A DNA stretch of 64,000 bases from Monosporascus cannonballus (taxonomy: Eukaryota > Ascomycota > Sordariomycetes > Xylariales): the NCBI GenBank assembly GCA_004154925.1, contig QJNS01000166.1:62001-126000 (forward strand), in the 5' to 3' direction. The translations under genes were made by a program, and so were the position numbers. The notes under the pieces are model-generated. The model made no database searches. It saw nothing but the letters and a program-made list of their open reading frames with translations, and was not told the origin of the DNA. Shown one piece after another: positions 11,697-24,233 of this stretch. How positions within the stretch are numbered: position 1 is the first letter of the stretch; every line of letters begins with the position of its first letter.

Positions 11697-14600
11697 GCTA
11701 TCTATTATCTTGTAGTTTAATATAATTCTCATTTTTAAAATTAATATTTGTTGTCTTCGTTATATTACAAATATTTATTTGCAGGACTTCTGTAAAGATC
11801 TTATTTTAAAGTAATGATATTTGTAAATTCCAATTCGAAATCCTCTTTAACAGCGACGAAAAAAAACACGCCGCGTATTTTGCGTTGACATATTTTTAAT
11901 ATAATACGTATTACTACGTTTACATTATGACGTTATTTTCTTTAATACTTTTTTTAGTTTTTTTAACGACCTATAAATCTTATCGAATGCGTTTATTATG
12001 GTTTTTTATTGTTCGAGTATCGACGTAATCTTAGGGCTTTATTAGTATTAATATATTAAACAATAACCTTTTTCTAAAATAATTTATTAAAACGTAGCTT
12101 GTTATATTAAATTATAAACAAAACCCTCTAGTTTACTAGCAGCGTTTTTATTAATAATCTGTTATTTAGACGTCTATATTTATATTTTTATGAAATTGAC
12201 TTTTTATATAAAAGATCTGTAAGGGCAAGCGTTTTAAAATAAAGGTTTTTAAAATATATTTCTAAAGAGAAAATAGTTTATTCTAATATATTATAAGTAT
12301 TAAACTATTTTTCGTAATCTTTTTACTTTAAGTTTATATAATACAGCTTTAAATTACTAAAATGTTTTAATTTCCAATTATTCTATACATAAAATATAAT
12401 AGAAAGATGTATTTTAATATAGAAATATCTTAAAATATTATATAAGCGTTATATTAACTAGACTTTTTTAATTGTTTACTAATTTTATATCCTTTTTTAA
12501 TCTTCTTTAAAATTCGGATAATATTATTTAAATTACAAATCAAAATCGTGTTGTTTAAAAGTTTATATATATAGATAGTAAAACATCGACTATTTAAATT
12601 ATAAATCAAAATCATGTAAAATTGAAAAAGATTACGTGCGCCTATTGTCAATGGCTTTATCGTTAACTAATAACTTCATACTTTATTTCGAACTTTTAAA
12701 TATTATAATTTTGTCGAATTTGTAATTTATAAGCTATTTGTATAATATAATAACGCGGTTTTTAAATATTTATAACGAATAAACTGCGTACTAATAACAA
12801 ATTCGTAATATTGGCGTAATTTCGACGGTTATTCAATATTCCCGAAAAATAAAGATTATAAGTATATAAAGGCTTAGATAAATAGAAATTATAAATTATA
12901 ATAAAGCTTTTAAGTTTTTTTAAAAAAATGCTAGACTATTAAAATAATACGCAAAAACAGTCAACTATATACACAAAAACTACGATATTAACTCTACGAT
13001 AATTCTTTTACTAAAATCTTTAACAAGTAACAATTATAATATTTTTATAATTACGAGGTAATAATAATTTACAAAATCGAAAACATTTCTAAATAGGCTT
13101 TTTCATATAAGATATATTAAAAGAGCTAAATAATTAATAATCTTACTAATATTTACATTATTATAATTATATAGATTTTGCACGTATAGTAACTCATATC
13201 TAGCATATATATAATTTATTAATGTTATCTAATTTAAATTAATTGTAAATAGAAAAGAAGTTTCTTATTTTGTTCCGAAATATATAAAATAAAAACTTTT
13301 TGCGCAATTTTAAATTAGTTTTCGTGAGTTTATTTCGAAGATATGCGGTTTAATTAATTAATTTTAATATCTTAGCTTTGTATATAGAAGTGTATTAATA
13401 ATAAAAAACGTGATAATCGAAGTTTAAGCTAGTATATATAAAAATATATTCGGATTTAGTCTTATATCTCGTCAACTCTTACTCAAATAATACTATATTT
13501 AAAAGTTTTCATTAATTAAAACTAAGTAGTTCCGATTTACTGTAATAAATAAAAGGATTATAGGAAAGCAAGTAATTATATGATAGACTGAATAGGTTGA
13601 AATAAAGAATATAAGCTATAACAAATGGATTAAAAAATCTAAAAGGTGGTTTAAATATTGTATACAAGCAGCTACTTATATATATAAATATAAATTTCAA
13701 ATTAGCGCTATATTAATGCTTTTATTAAAACTTTTTAATATATATTATAACCCATTTTTAAATTTAATTTTTGATTTCTTTTGGTTTTATAAATAACGTA
13801 TATTTGTAAATTTACATTTATAAGGCTTTTTTATAATTTAGAAAAAGTTATATCACATATTTTATATTAGTACATCTTTTATAAGATTTTAATTATTTGC
13901 TTTATATTATAATATTAATTTATATTATTTTTTCAACTCCTTTAAAAATGATATAACTAAGTAAAAAAAAATTGAAACAGAAATTAAATATTGCTACTTT
14001 AATTCGAAAGCTTCATTTAACTCGTCGCTTTTTTAGTTCCTAATTAAGTAGATTGTTATCCGAGTTTTAGAAAGCTTTTATTATCCAAAGCTATCCAGTA
14101 AATAAATCTTTGTAATTTTCCTTACTTAATTTCCAAATCTGGATTTTAGAATTCTTAAACTCGTTATTATTTCTTTTTTTTAAATTTCTCTCTAATTTCT
14201 ATGTTATTGAACATAACTTCTCATAAAAATGGATTACTATTACTTTTATATCCAAAATTATATTCGAGGATTAAAAACCTAATTTAATTTTTAAGATAAT
14301 TCTTTTTTAACTCGATTAAAGTATTAACGATGTTTGTTTGCTTAGTAACTTTATAGAATTTAATTACAATAGACGACATTGTTTTAGTAGAAATTTTATC
14401 AAAACTAATAATCGATATTGTCTATTCGAAATTTTGCGATATAATATCGTAATTAATTATAAGTTCACAAAATATCGTAAAAATAATCGAATTGTAAATT
14501 AATAAAAGTTTGCAAAATCTTTTATACGTACTTAAGATTTGTCTTTAAGGTTTGCTACGTAAAACTTAATATTTTAAGTTTATCAAATAATAAAAATAAC

Positions 14601-17463
14601 GAGTATAGAGTTTATTAAAGTTGATATTTATTAGTATTTAAGTATTGAGCTTTACAATAAAGTTTTATGGAACTAAAGCTTAATTTACCGTGTCTATAAA
14701 TATTATTAATATATTATCGTATTTGAATATATTAAGTAAAATATTTATTATGTAAATTATATACTGTAACGATTTTTTATATACTAGATTCACTTTAAAA
14801 TATAAGACTTAAATATATATATATTTTATATAGCCTTTTCGACCTTTTTAATATCTTGTAAACGTTAAATAAGTTCATGAGTTTTTCGAATTTTTTAACG
14901 TTGTCGTTACGGTTTTTCATTCTAATAATCATAATTGAATTTTTAAAATTTTATTAGTATTAATATATTGAATCGTGATGTTTTTAAAGATAGTTCTTCT
15001 AGAATTATTTGGTTTCGTTATATTTTAAGTATTTATATTTTGTTTTCTAGGAGTATTCATATATATAAATTCTAAATTCCGTATCGAGTTTTATATCTTT
15101 TATAATATCGTTATTTAAATAAAATGTTTCTAAAAATAGATATATTAAAATAAAAACGGTCAACAACGACGTTTCCAAATAACAAAGGAGATGCAAAATT
15201 TATATTAAGTATTTTGTTACTTCTTCCAATTGGTTTTCTCTTTTTCTTCAATATTAAAGCTATAATTTGATACGATTTTATAACTTTATTTAGTAAATCG
15301 TTTTATTCTAGTTGATAAACAATTATTTTAAATATAAATATATATTCGGATATTATTTATGCTTTTTATTATCATGACTTAATTCTACCTTAATTGGTTT
15401 TTTCATAGAGAATACATTATATATAAATAAAAGATGAATAATATTGGTATAATTCTTAACGCGATATACTGTTCGCGAAAACGAGATTTTTGATATATAA
15501 TAAGTTCCATATTTAAAAGTTAATAACATATATTATAATAATTTTATTAAGAAATTTAATCAAAAGGTTAAAAAGGCGTAAAATATAATAAGTATATATA
15601 TAATAGTTGCGAAATTCGCTCTACTTTGATTCTTTTAATAAGTCTTTCAGCTTTTAATAAAATATATAGATAAAAGCTATAAATGTAATGAAATTTTAAA
15701 TTTGTATTAAACGTTTAAGCTTATAATAAGCTCTGTTTTTTAATTTAAATTTCGAATTTCGTTATTATTTAGTATATAAACACTATTTTTAAAAAGTTTC
15801 GATTTAAAATAAAAATATCTATATGTTTTAATATTAAGATTTTCTAATGGTTATAAGAAATTACGTTACGTATTTCCCGTTCGTAATTTTTATATATTAT
15901 TCGTTATCTACTTTAACCTTTCTTAGATTTCTTTTATTTTAATGTTTTTGCGTATTATATAAATTGAATTATTTATTTCTTTTTTATATTGTAAATGTTT
16001 CTAGTACTCTTTTTCAAGTCGTATATAACGCTGAAATACTTTATCTTATTATAAATATCCGTTTATAAAATAACCTTATTTTATAATGTTCTTAATTATA
16101 TATTCGCTTTACATAGCGAATCTTTTCAAATATTGTGTAAATACATCAAATATATTGAAACTATAGTTAGAAATACAATATCGAAAAAAGAAAATTTGTA
16201 TATTTAAATAAACTAGATGATATAATAAATAGCTTAAAGAACACTAGTAAAATAATAAAAGTTTACTATTATATAATATGTTTCTATTTAATATATAGTT
16301 AAATTTATAAATTCTCGCGAAAAAAACTATTATACCAATTCTTAATACTTAGAGAACTCGATACTATCCTATTAAGAAAGTTAATCAAAATATAGTAATA
16401 GGCTATCAAAGAATAAAAAATTGAAAAATTTTTAATATATATATATATTTAAAATCTTCGAAAACGTGCTTTTTAATATTTACAATAAATAATTTCTGTT
16501 AACGTTTTTATATATTGTATATTTTCTAATATTTCGCATAATTTCAAGTGTTTAATGTGTTTTAAATTTGAATTTAAAGCGTTTTTATTTGTTTTATATT
16601 TAAGATTTACCATTATATTCATATACTTGTATCGCTAAAATACTCTTTTTTCTAGCTTTAATACCACTATTAAAATCACTATATCTCACAATAATATTAA
16701 ATTCTAATTTGTAAAGTAATAAATTTCGCTTTCAATACTAATAATAGTTTTTTGCATTTAAAAATACTACGAGTAATAATTATACCCACTAGTTTAACGA
16801 TTATTTTAGTTGACTTTAAAGTGTTTTGACTTATTTCTTATTTTATTTATTTCATTATATTATTATTCTAGCTAACGTTGTTAATAAACTTGGTAAAATA
16901 AAGAAATATAAATATTATTTATACGTCTTAATTAGTAAGAATGTATATAAAACGAATTATATTTTAAGCAAATATTGAAAAATTAAGAATTTGCGTTTTT
17001 AAAATATGTACGTTTAAAACCCCATTTTTTCAAACATGAAAACAATATAATAATAACATAATGTAATTAATAATAATTCGAAATAAAATGTTTTTAAAAC
17101 AATAAAATAAAATATATATATGTATCAAAAAATACTAAAAACACCTTTAAAGAAAAAAGAATCAGTTTAATATTTTTCGATATATTATAATACGGTTAAT
17201 TATATTAAGTATGTTATCAAAAAATGCTAACAACTATTCGATATATTTGTCTATTACTAGACTTATCTAGGTATATTATATCTTTATTTCTTTAGTAACT
17301 TCTAGGAATAATTCTTTTTCAGTTACTATCTGTCTTCTAATAATAATACTTTTTATCTAAATTCTATTTTAAAGTTGAACGTTATAATCGTTATATAGGC
17401 TGAGTTATTGCAACATATGCGTTATTGAAAAATTGAGTGTTGAAGGAGAGGAAATTCTAATTC
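11697..17463. other. AT-rich, unassigned block, possibly a decayed Gypsy-2 interior
   Basis: Starts right after a Gypsy-2 LTR; the first 40 bases resemble the start of the interior at 36,920, so the left part may be a Gypsy-2 body. Beyond that no domain can be read. Short open frames at 12,454-12,651 and 13,512-13,700 (minus) are AT-rich low-complexity translations. The last 60 bases (17,401-17,463) regain some G and seem to belong to the DNA-transposon end that continues at 24,201. Confidence 0.5.
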
Positions 17464-17468
17464 AGAAA

Positions 17469-17838
17469 TGTGACGGCTATGCGGTTTAACCAACTATTAA
17501 ACCTTAAGTCGACGGGTTTATGTTGGCAGGAGTATCGTGGGAATCTGAGCAATAAATACAGTAACGTATTACGTCTCGTAATGCCAAAAGTACCTTGGAT
17601 AACGATGTTATATTGCAAACTGAAGTTATTTTAACTATAGAACTAATAAACGTATATATTTTTATAAGTTAATTAGATTTTTATTAGATCTTGATGTTGT
17701 TATAGATCTAATATTATTGGATTTGGTTAATTTTATATGGATTTATTTAGATCTTAATGCTAAAAAAAAATCTAAATTATGTAACTTTTTTTATAGGTCC
17801 GACCGTTTTCGTAACCGATCTTAGGTTAAGTCGTAATA
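17469..17838. repeat. Gypsy-1 LTR, left copy (370 bp)
   Basis: Starts TGTGACGGCTATGCGG, the unmutated family start, and ends GTCGTAATA, where the partner has GTCGTAACA. The first 170 bases are almost free of RIP-type changes; the last 170 are AT-converted. Confidence 0.93.
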
Positions 17839-17879
17839 CGATTTTTTTTCTTCTAAAATCTTTGCCTTTAAAGATTTTT

Positions 17880-18500
17880 TTTTCTAATAAGTTATTTTTT
17901 TCATTATAGCAGGTTATATTGCTAATTGCAAGTTTCGTAATCGTCCCAATCAGAAAAAAAAACCTAGATTCTTTAACTGCTTATATTATTAAATTTGGTT
18001 TTGAAATTATGCCGTATACGCCTTATTTCGAAAATTGTACCAAATATTAAATAATTTAAAAAATCCGTCGTTATAGCGAATATATTAAGCACTGTCGTCG
18101 CTGCGATAGTTTTCACATTTTAATCGATTCCTTACGTTGTATTAAGGACGAAAAAAATCGTTTAAATCGCGAAAAAGTTATTATTAAAAAGACGTTTTTA
18201 CGCCTTTAGTAAAAATTGAAAAAGAATTTGGTACGTAAGTAACGTAATATCGACGAGATCATTAATCGCTTTTTTCGTTTTCGTCGTTAAAAAAATTTTT
18301 TTTACGTTAAGGGAATCAAAATTATCAGTTGCGGTTTTTAGTTCATGGATAAGTTAGATAAGCAAAAACGTACGGAGGCCGAGGTTCCGTTTCCTGTACC
18401 ATCCCTTATTTCTCTTAATTGGTCTATTTCTAAGGACCTTAATTAAGGGGCTTTCTTTGGTAATTCCGTCGCCGCTGGTAAAAGTTTTTTAATAGATGCT
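17880..18500 (+). pseudogene. Remnant of the Gypsy-1 extra ORF, antisense to pol
   Basis: The plus strand reads in patches: a Cys-containing start near 17,930, then RYSEYIKHCRRCDSF and LRCIKDEKNRLNREK near 18,065-18,170. Later come a basic stretch, a DKLDKQKR helix (about 18,345) and a tail ending in GKSFLIDARRQ near 18,480-18,510. It keeps the same order of motifs as the copy at 5,166-5,835. Several stops interrupt it. The Cys pairs suggest a zinc-binding N-terminus; the role is unknown. Confidence 0.55.
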
Positions 18501-18649
18501 AGGCGCCAATAAGATTTTTGGCAGGTTCCCAAATATTTTCGGAATCTGGATATTTTTTCCACTTAATTAGGTATTAAGTAAGTCCGTTTTATTTTCGTAT
18601 GTTAAAAATTTTTTTTATTTCGTATGTTTATTTATTTTTTATTTCCATA

Positions 18650-21600
18650 TCGTTTTATACCGTATATACCTTAATCGTATCCGTTATTAACTCGAATAAA
18701 AAAACATGAAAAATTAGATAAAATTTAACTTTTGGTGAAATTTTTAATTAGTAATTATTTTCTAAGATTTTTTGGCGATTTTATATAAACCGATATACTT
18801 AAAATTAAGTTTTTTGCTGGGTTGCTTTATTTAAATGTTTTTTGTAATAAGGAAAACCATTTCCTTTTTTTCGAAAATTGGTTTTTTTAATTTTTTCTGG
18901 TTGTAATATTTGCTTATTTGATTTCGTACAAATTCTAGTTTTATTTTTATTTTTTAATATAATTATCCTAATTGTTCTAACGTAAAAATTATTTTGACAT
19001 TAATTGGATTATTATTGCGTACTTTTCGATAAATATCTGGAATAAAATTAAAATTCGCGTTTGCAGGTATTATTTTGATACTTTTGTAATAACTGGTATT
19101 ATAAACCGTTTATGCGATTATTAACTTTTTAACCTAATTATTTTGTTTATAATTAATATAATATCGTAAATAAATTTTTAAAATTTAATTTATTTATTTT
19201 ATTTATTCATTTATTTTATTTATTTACTTATTTACAATTTAAAAACGTTAAATAATTTATAGTTTAGGCCGATTTATATTATAAGGCCTTCTTAAAACTT
19301 TAATATAAATGTTAATCCTTTATATAATATAATTTCTATTAATAATCCGTATATATTAAAAAGGTATTTAAAGAAAATATATATTAGTTGTTCGGCGTCT
19401 GTGTTTTTATAATATAATAGGAAATAGGAAGATTTCGTAAATCGGTCGACGATTACGAAAATAATATCGTAATGTATTTTTGTAATTAAATCTTTAATAT
19501 AAGAAATTTAATAATAAAGTTAAATATGATTAAATACTATAATTACTTTATGACTGGTAATGGCTGTAATTCTTCGTATAGCTTATGTCGTTATACCTTT
19601 GCTTTAGCGTAAATATCGTATTACCGTATGTTGTTTTGTATTATTAATTTTATTTTAGGAAATGAATTTATACGTTAAAATCGTTTTAAGGTTTTATAGA
19701 TTCCTGGATATCCATATAATTAATGTTCGTATATTTTTCGCATTAAATCCTTTTGGTATTTTTTTGGAATCTGTATTTTATTTATTTTTTAGTTTTTTAA
19801 GAAACCGTTATTATATTATTGGATTTTCTGGTATATGTTAAAAGGTTTTGCCCGAATTATCGTAATCTGTTATAAACGTAAATGTTTTTCTGTAATAATA
19901 TCGAAAATTATGTAATTAATTTTAACCAATTTTTTTCGAGGTTTAATCGCTTGCTTAAAGTATTTGCTTTGTTATTTTCCGATTTTGTTTTGTGGATAGT
20001 AACGAAATTAAAATTCGCTAATTTTTTATATATTTTAATTATCGTTTTGTAAGTTCCTTGGTTGTAATAAAACGGGTAAAATTTTAATAATCCGTATAAA
20101 CCTTAATCTGGTATAAGCTTTCTTTTAAGAAATACCTGAATTTTCGAAATACCATAATAATGGCCATAAATTGCTTATTTGGAATGCCGTAATTAAGTTC
20201 GGCTTTTTTTAATTTGTACGAAAAAAATGTAATAGGGTGCAATTTATCTTAATTATTTCGTTATTTAATTATTACGTTTAACGCGTAATCCGAAATATCG
20301 GTTTTTAATTTAACGGAACGGTTTAAATCGTATATAATTAATATTAATTTATTGGTAATCGTATTCTTAATAGCTTATGTTGTTTTCTCCGTATTTAGTA
20401 TTTATTTAAATTCTTATTTTTTCGAAAGGTTCGTTAAGGGTATAATTATTTTGTTAAAATGTCGAATAAATTTCCTATAGTAATTGGCGAATTTAAAGAA
20501 TACCTATATTTCCTTAATTATTGTTAGCGTTTATTATTTTATAATTATAGCGACTTTCTTAAGGTCCATCTTAATATATTCTAAGGTAATAATATATTTC
20601 AGATATTTTATTTCCTATATATGGACTTAATTTCTTTTATATTAATAAATAATTTTAAGTTTTATAAAATTTAAACAATATTATGAACGTATCCTATATA
20701 TGTTTTTTCCGTTTTCGAAAAAATAAGGATGTCGTCGAGATAGTAAACGACGAAAATATTAAGGTATTTTTGTAATACGTAATTAACCATTTATTGGAAG
20801 GTTATTAGTACGTTCGTAAGTTTTATTAATATAACCAAATACTTAAATAATCCGTATTTTGTTTTAAAGGCTGTTTTTTAGTCGTATCCTTTTTAATTCT
20901 AATAAAGTTATATTGATTATTAAAATCGAATATTATGCATTATATAGTTCCGTGAAATCGATTTTTTATTTCCGTAATTAAAAGTAATAATATTTAATTC
21001 TTAATAGTAATATCGTTTAATTATCGATAATTAATTATAAGTTATAATTTTCCGTTTTTTTAGGTACGAAAAATATAAGATAACTTGCTGGTAATTTTGA
21101 AAATCGAATTTATTTTTTCTATAGCCGATTTTCTAGGTATTTTTTAAAAGTACGCAGTTTGTTTTTATTAAAGTTGTAAATAAGGTAAAACTTTGTCGAA
21201 AATCCTTTTTTAAAAATTATTTTATGATTTTATTTATTATATTTTAATAATTTTGTATCGAATTCCTTTTTAAAAAGCTGCTTATATTTATAGTATTACG
21301 GTAATACATTAATTAAATTTTCTCACCTTTCGGGTTATTATTCTTGTTATTTTAATTTATTTTTTAATTGCTTTAATTTCGCTTTAATGATAATAACAAT
21401 ATGTCGTATTTTTTAATGCCCGTTTTCTTTTTTATATTTTGTTTTTTTAGGTAATAAAATATTTGGCGTATTTTTATATTTGCATTTATCGTTATTATTA
21501 ATTAAATATTAAAATCTTAATTATTTTTTGTTTATTAATAGGATATAAAACGAATTTTACCTAGCTAATCTTTTTATTAATTAAGATTTCGTACTGGCGT

Positions 21601-23600
21601 ATCCATAATAATTTTAAGATTATATCGTAATTCCTAAATAAAACGATATCGAAATTAATTATTTAAAGTTGTCCGTTAATAAAAATCTCGAAGTAATTAA
21701 TTTTGCGTATAATTTTTCCGTTATCGTAAGCGAATTCCTAACTTTCGATATTCGTTATTATATAAGGTTTTAATTTGTATTTTTATAATAGTTTGAATTT
21801 ATTAATTATATCCAGTATAATATAATTTTCGCCCAAAGTTTTATAATTTATTATTACGGTATATTAATACGTTCCAATTCGTATATTCAAAATAATAAAG
21901 TTATTAACATTTCTTATTATTATATTTAAAGCTTTTTTTGAGAATTTCTTTTAATTTCTTTAGATTTTATTATCCTGCGGCTTTTTTATAATAACTTTTT
22001 TTTTAATTCTTATTCGAATTTGTTAAACTTTTCTTATATTTTTTCGTTTAGCGCGTTAAGCTCTTATATTTATCGTTATTATTAACGTATTACTTTTTCA
22101 AATTATATCAATTATTTTTTGTTTTTTTATAATTTCTTTTCCTATCGAATAAATTGTTCCCTTATATTTGTAACGGTATTTCATTATGCGTTATCTTAAT
22201 TATTGTTTTAAAGTTTGCTTATAAATTAACGTATTTTTTCTTTAATAACTTTTTTTAAGGATTTATAATAAATATTAACTTAAAATAAAAATCAGTTATA
22301 ATTTTTTAACAGTGGTTTTTTACCGTACGCTGGATTAATTCCTTTTCCGTTTGGTAATTATATTATCCATAATAATAAAAAAAGTTTTTTTACGGGCATT
22401 ATTTTCCTTCGGGCTAGCTTTTTATTTCGGCTAATTATTAAATATTTTCCAGGGTTATGGTTCCAAAGTATTAATATTATTACTTATTATTTTTATTATT
22501 TCCGGTATAGTTTTAAAAATCGAATTTTTTATAATACATACGAATAATTCGTTTATAGATATATTGCTTTTATTTTTCGTAATTAAGATATTTTCGTTAT
22601 TAATAATATATGGCATATATTTTGCCGTATTAATTAAAGGTTTTAAAATAAATTCTTTTATCCAATTCTGGTATTCGCATAATTATTTTTATAATGCTTT
22701 TTGTTATATTCGTAATATTTATTAAGTTAGCTTTTTGGCTTTTTGCATTTTTCGTCGAATTTCTTATCGTAATAACCTTTATTAGACTTTTTGTCGTAAA
22801 CTTAATACGTATTTAATTTAAATTATGTTAATAATTTTGCTATCGTTTTTTTAGTTATTCCTGGATTATCCTTTTGGTATAAGGGTCTAATTATTTTATC
22901 GTAATTTTTTGGGTTTCTTATATTTATAAGCTTTATGTCCCATTTTGCCATAATTAAAGTACTTAATTTGGTTCCAGTTTTATCTGTAAATAACGTTAAG
23001 TTCTATAAGTTCTGACGCCGTTCCATAAAAAATAAAAAATGCATTTAGTTTTTTCCTTTAGTTAAACTTGTTATATCCCGAACGTAAGGCATATTATCCT
23101 TTTTTTTTCTTATCGTTTTTTAAATTGTTAATTATTAATTTTAATTACCTTTATAATATACCGGTTTAAGGTAATTAATTATTTAATCCGAATAATTTTA
23201 TTTTTTATATTATCCTTTAATCCTTTATAAAATATATCGATAAAGGCGTTAGCTTTATTATTTTTCTATTTGGCTTTAGCCGTAAAACTTTTAAAAATTA
23301 CGGCGTATTTAAACGCAGGTCCTTTTTGTCGGAATTATGAAAATTATTAAGCTGTAAATCGTTTTTTATCCGGATTGCCGAAATTATTACGTATGTTATT
23401 TTCGAAATTCATATAAAATAAAAAGATTTCGTTAATAAAATTTTTTTTATTCGAGTTTTTTATTTTTAAAAAATTTCTTATAATAGGTTCGAACCAATTA
23501 ACCGTATTTCCCGTTAGGTATACTTTTACTGCTAGGACTATATCCGCTAAATTATTAAAATTTAGGAAGCAAAAGTAAATTCGTACCTAAATTAAAAAAA
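18650..23600 (-). pseudogene. Decayed Gypsy-1 gag-pol with readable RT and zinc-knuckle motifs
   Basis: On the minus strand, gag ends with a zinc knuckle at 22,961-22,920 reading Y-F-N-Y-G-K-M-G-H-K-A-Y-K-Y: spacing and His are intact and all three Cys positions are Tyr, exactly the TG-to-TA change RIP makes. The protease region is at about 21,640-21,800 (reads ...FDIVLF-NYDII). Reverse transcriptase keeps its catalytic core FVVYYLDDILIF at about 20,756-20,721. The integrase C-terminal region lies near 18,665-18,900. Numerous stops show that it is dead. Confidence 0.8.
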
Positions 23601-23826
23601 TTTAAGGGTTATCTTTTTTATCGTAAGGTTCCGGCTTTTTTAACTTTATACGAATAAAAGAAAATTAAATAAATAATATAACCCTAAGTTATTGGACTTT
23701 TTTCTTCGATTTCCGAATTCGAACTTAAAGTTATTAAATAATGGTTTTTTAAATATTGATTAATATTTTAACAATATTAAATATTGCTTAAAATTTAACA
23801 GTATTATTAAATAAAAACTTGTAACG

Positions 23827-24195
23827 TATAACTGCTATACGGTTTAACCAACTATTAAACTATAAGCCGACGAATTTATATTAATAAAAATATCGTAGGA
23901 ATTTAAATAATAAATACAGTGACGTATTACGTTTCGTAATACTAAAAATGCCTTAAATAATAATATTATATTATAAGCTGAAATTATATAAATTATAGAA
24001 TTAATAAACGTATATATTTTCATAAGTTAATTAAATCTTTATTGGATCTCGACGTTATCACAGATCTAATGCCATTAAATTCGGTTGGTTCTGTATGGAT
24101 TCATTTAGATCTTAATACCAAAAGAGATCCAAATCACGTGACTCTTTTTGTGGGTCCGACCGTTTTCGTGGCCGATCTTGGGTTGGGTCGTAACA
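23827..24195. repeat. Gypsy-1 LTR, right copy (369 bp)
   Basis: Starts TATAACTGCTATACGG and ends GGGTCGTAACA. The last 150 bases (from about 24,040) have normal composition and include an open frame that is only LTR sequence. The first half is strongly AT-converted, the mirror image of the left LTR. Confidence 0.93.
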
Positions 24196-24200
24196 AGAAA

Positions 24201-24233
24201 GTGAGTAAACCCAGAAAGTGGGTGCACCCCTGC
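24201..24233. repeat. Possible DNA-transposon terminus at the left edge of the gene island
   Basis: Reads GTGAGTAAACCCAGAAAG followed by TGGGTGCACCCCTG. It resembles the reverse complement of the terminus at 35,910-35,955 (shared order: GTG-AG, TAAACC, AGA, TGCACCCC, CTG) and the terminus at 55,741-55,758. It was separated from its own body (before 17,469) by the Gypsy-1 insertion. It is not followed by TA, so a Tc1/mariner assignment is weaker here than at the other two ends. Confidence 0.4.

Larger units (their letters stand above)
17469..24195 (-). mobile_element. Complete, RIP-inactivated Gypsy-1 LTR retrotransposon (6.7 kb)
   Basis: Perfect target duplication AGAAA (17,464-17,468 and 24,196-24,200). 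LTRs are 17,469-17,838 (370 bp) and 23,827-24,195 (369 bp). The layout equals the 4,730-11,524 copy: extra ORF on the plus strand near the left LTR, gag-pol on the minus strand. Removing the element joins 17,468 to 24,201 and restores what looks like the end of a DNA transposon. As in the other complete copies, the outer edges are little mutated and the interior is heavily AT-converted. Confidence 0.95.

Noticed and set aside
1..24000. Mitochondrial or bacterial DNA, suggested by extreme AT content
   Set aside because: LTR pairs, 5-bp target duplications, Gypsy domain order and C/T plus G/A differences between copies explain the AT richness as RIP of nuclear repeats.
17469..24195. Classical tRNA primer-binding site next to the functional 5' LTR
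   Set aside because: The base after the LTR does not start with the usual TGG on the pol strand, and I could not match a tRNA 3' end. Self-priming or an unusual primer is possible but unsupported.
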